Shown: one piece after another, positions 63,420-64,000 of the stretch
Layout: every line of letters begins with the position of its first letter
How positions within the stretch are numbered: the stretch's first letter is position 1
Source of the DNA: Variovorax davisae
GTDB taxonomy: Bacteria > Pseudomonadota > Gammaproteobacteria > Burkholderiales > Burkholderiaceae_C
DNA: 64,000 bases
Direction: 5' to 3'
Assembly (NCBI RefSeq): GCF_030316845.1
Contig: NZ_JASZYS010000002.1
Coordinates: 372,001 to 436,000 of the forward strand
Translations under genes and position numbers: made by a program
Notes under the pieces: model-generated
Databases searched by the model: none
The model's input: only the letters and a program-made list of their open reading frames with translations
What the model was told of the DNA's origin: nothing

Positions 63420-64000
63420 ATGCAGGAACAGAGAATCGAGTTTTACAAGGGGCCGGCCGGCGGCTGGGGCGCGCTGCGCAGCGTGACCCGGGCACTGCGG
63501 GCGCAGAGCATCGCGCTGAAGGGGGCCAAGACCCTGCTGTCGGCCAACCAGCCCGATGGCTTCGACTGCCCCGGCTGCGCCTGGCCCGACCGCAACCATG
63601 CCTCGACCTTCGAGTTCTGCGAGAACGGTGCCAAGGCCGTGGCGGCCGAGGCGACCGCCCGCCGGGCCGGGCCCGAGCTGTTCGCGCAGCACACCGTCAG
63701 GCAGCTGGCCGCGCAGAGCGACTTCTGGCTCGAGGACCAGGGCCGGCTGACGCATCCGATGGCCTACGATGCCGCGAGCGACAAGTACGTGCCGATCGAC
63801 TGGGACGACGCCTTCGCGCTGATCGCCCGCCATCTCCAGGCGCTGCCCGATCCGAACCAGGCCATCTTCTACACCTCGGGCCGGGCCAGCAACGAGGCCG
63901 CCTTCCTCTACCAGCTGTTCGTGCGCGAGTACGGGACCAACAACTTCCCCGACTGCTCCAACATGTGCCACGAGCCCAGCGGCAGCGGCATGCGGCCGCA
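63420..64000 (+). CDS. FdhF/YdeP family molybdopterin oxidoreductase, partial (3' end cut)
   Basis: The first 193 residues of a probable molybdopterin-dependent oxidoreductase of the FdhF/YdeP family. MQEQRIEFYKGPAGGWGALR is a typical start. Cysteines in DCPGCAWPD and FEFCENG lie near 50-70, and DCSNMCHEPSGSG near 180 carries the Cys-His pair of the active-site region. YdeP is linked to acid resistance in E. coli; the true substrate of the family is not settled. The start is preferred over an in-frame ATG at 63369 because that codon lies within the operator, upstream of the promoter. Confidence 0.85.
   Translation, partial: MQEQRIEFYKGPAGGWGALRSVTRALRAQSIALKGAKTLLSANQPDGFDCPGCAWPDRNHASTFEFCENGAKAVAAEATARRAGPELFAQHTVRQLAAQSDFWLEDQGRLTHPMAYDAASDKYVPIDWDDAFALIARHLQALPDPNQAIFYTSGRASNEAAFLYQLFVREYGTNNFPDCSNMCHEPSGSGMRP

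Overview
The window is high-GC, densely packed bacterial chromosome with short intergenic gaps. The gene content and order point to a betaproteobacterium of the Burkholderiales, most likely Comamonadaceae (Variovorax/Ramlibacter-like). Pointers are a DUF3683 FAD/Fe-S fusion, a DUF3460 gene beside scpA, ubiE-Tim44-ubiJ-ubiB, FmdB-DUF502-aspS-nudB, and metG near apbC. No tRNA, rRNA, CRISPR array, insertion sequence or prophage was seen. This is inference from remembered gene order, not from a search.

Layout. 1-9.2 kb: nearly complete hemA (runs off the left edge), a small membrane protein, a large MscS channel, then a complete sn-glycerol-3-phosphate uptake operon ugpB-A-E-C-Q on the minus strand with a terminator-like hairpin between ugpB and ugpA. 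9.3-15.5 kb: serA, a 1295-residue FAD/Fe-S oxidoreductase, and coupled HIT and DUF971 genes. 15.5-19.5 kb: ubiquinone genes ubiE, ubiJ and ubiB with a Tim44-domain protein among them. 19.5-27.6 kb: a sodium:solute symporter, FmdB zinc ribbon, DUF502, aspS, a decayed antitoxin-like ORF, nudB, an EEP phosphatase, folE, a BLUF photoreceptor and DUF429. nudB and folE both serve folate/pterin synthesis.

27.7-33.0 kb is a stress and signalling island. CsbD and a BON lipoprotein face, across a bidirectional terminator, a minus-strand run of DUF1328, YqjD-like, YqjE-like, YqjK-like and ferritin-like genes. A histidine kinase, a NarL-type regulator and a stand-alone receiver follow. 33.3-45.4 kb is mostly housekeeping: AsmA, MoeB/ThiF, CtpA, GpmA, rhodanese, GrxC, SecB, GpsA, ScpA, DUF3460, two plus-strand lipoproteins, SulP and a small lipoprotein. 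45.4-50.3 kb: metG, GNAT, patatin and apbC.

50.3-58.8 kb is a formate module: LysR, an OFA-family carrier, a fused NuoE/NuoF-type formate dehydrogenase beta subunit, the alpha subunit, and a second LysR overlapping it. 58.9-63.3 kb encodes an autotransporter and a beta-propeller lipoprotein. The window ends inside a second molybdopterin oxidoreductase (FdhF/YdeP type) preceded by a perfect inverted repeat and a readable promoter.

The only gap above 300 bases without a secure gene is 23872-24228, which holds the aspS terminator and an antitoxin-like remnant. A recurring feature is a -10-like hexamer 5-9 bases before the start codon with no properly spaced Shine-Dalgarno (hemA, mscS, ubiE, ubiJ, folE, metG, patatin, ydeP-like), suggesting several leaderless transcripts.
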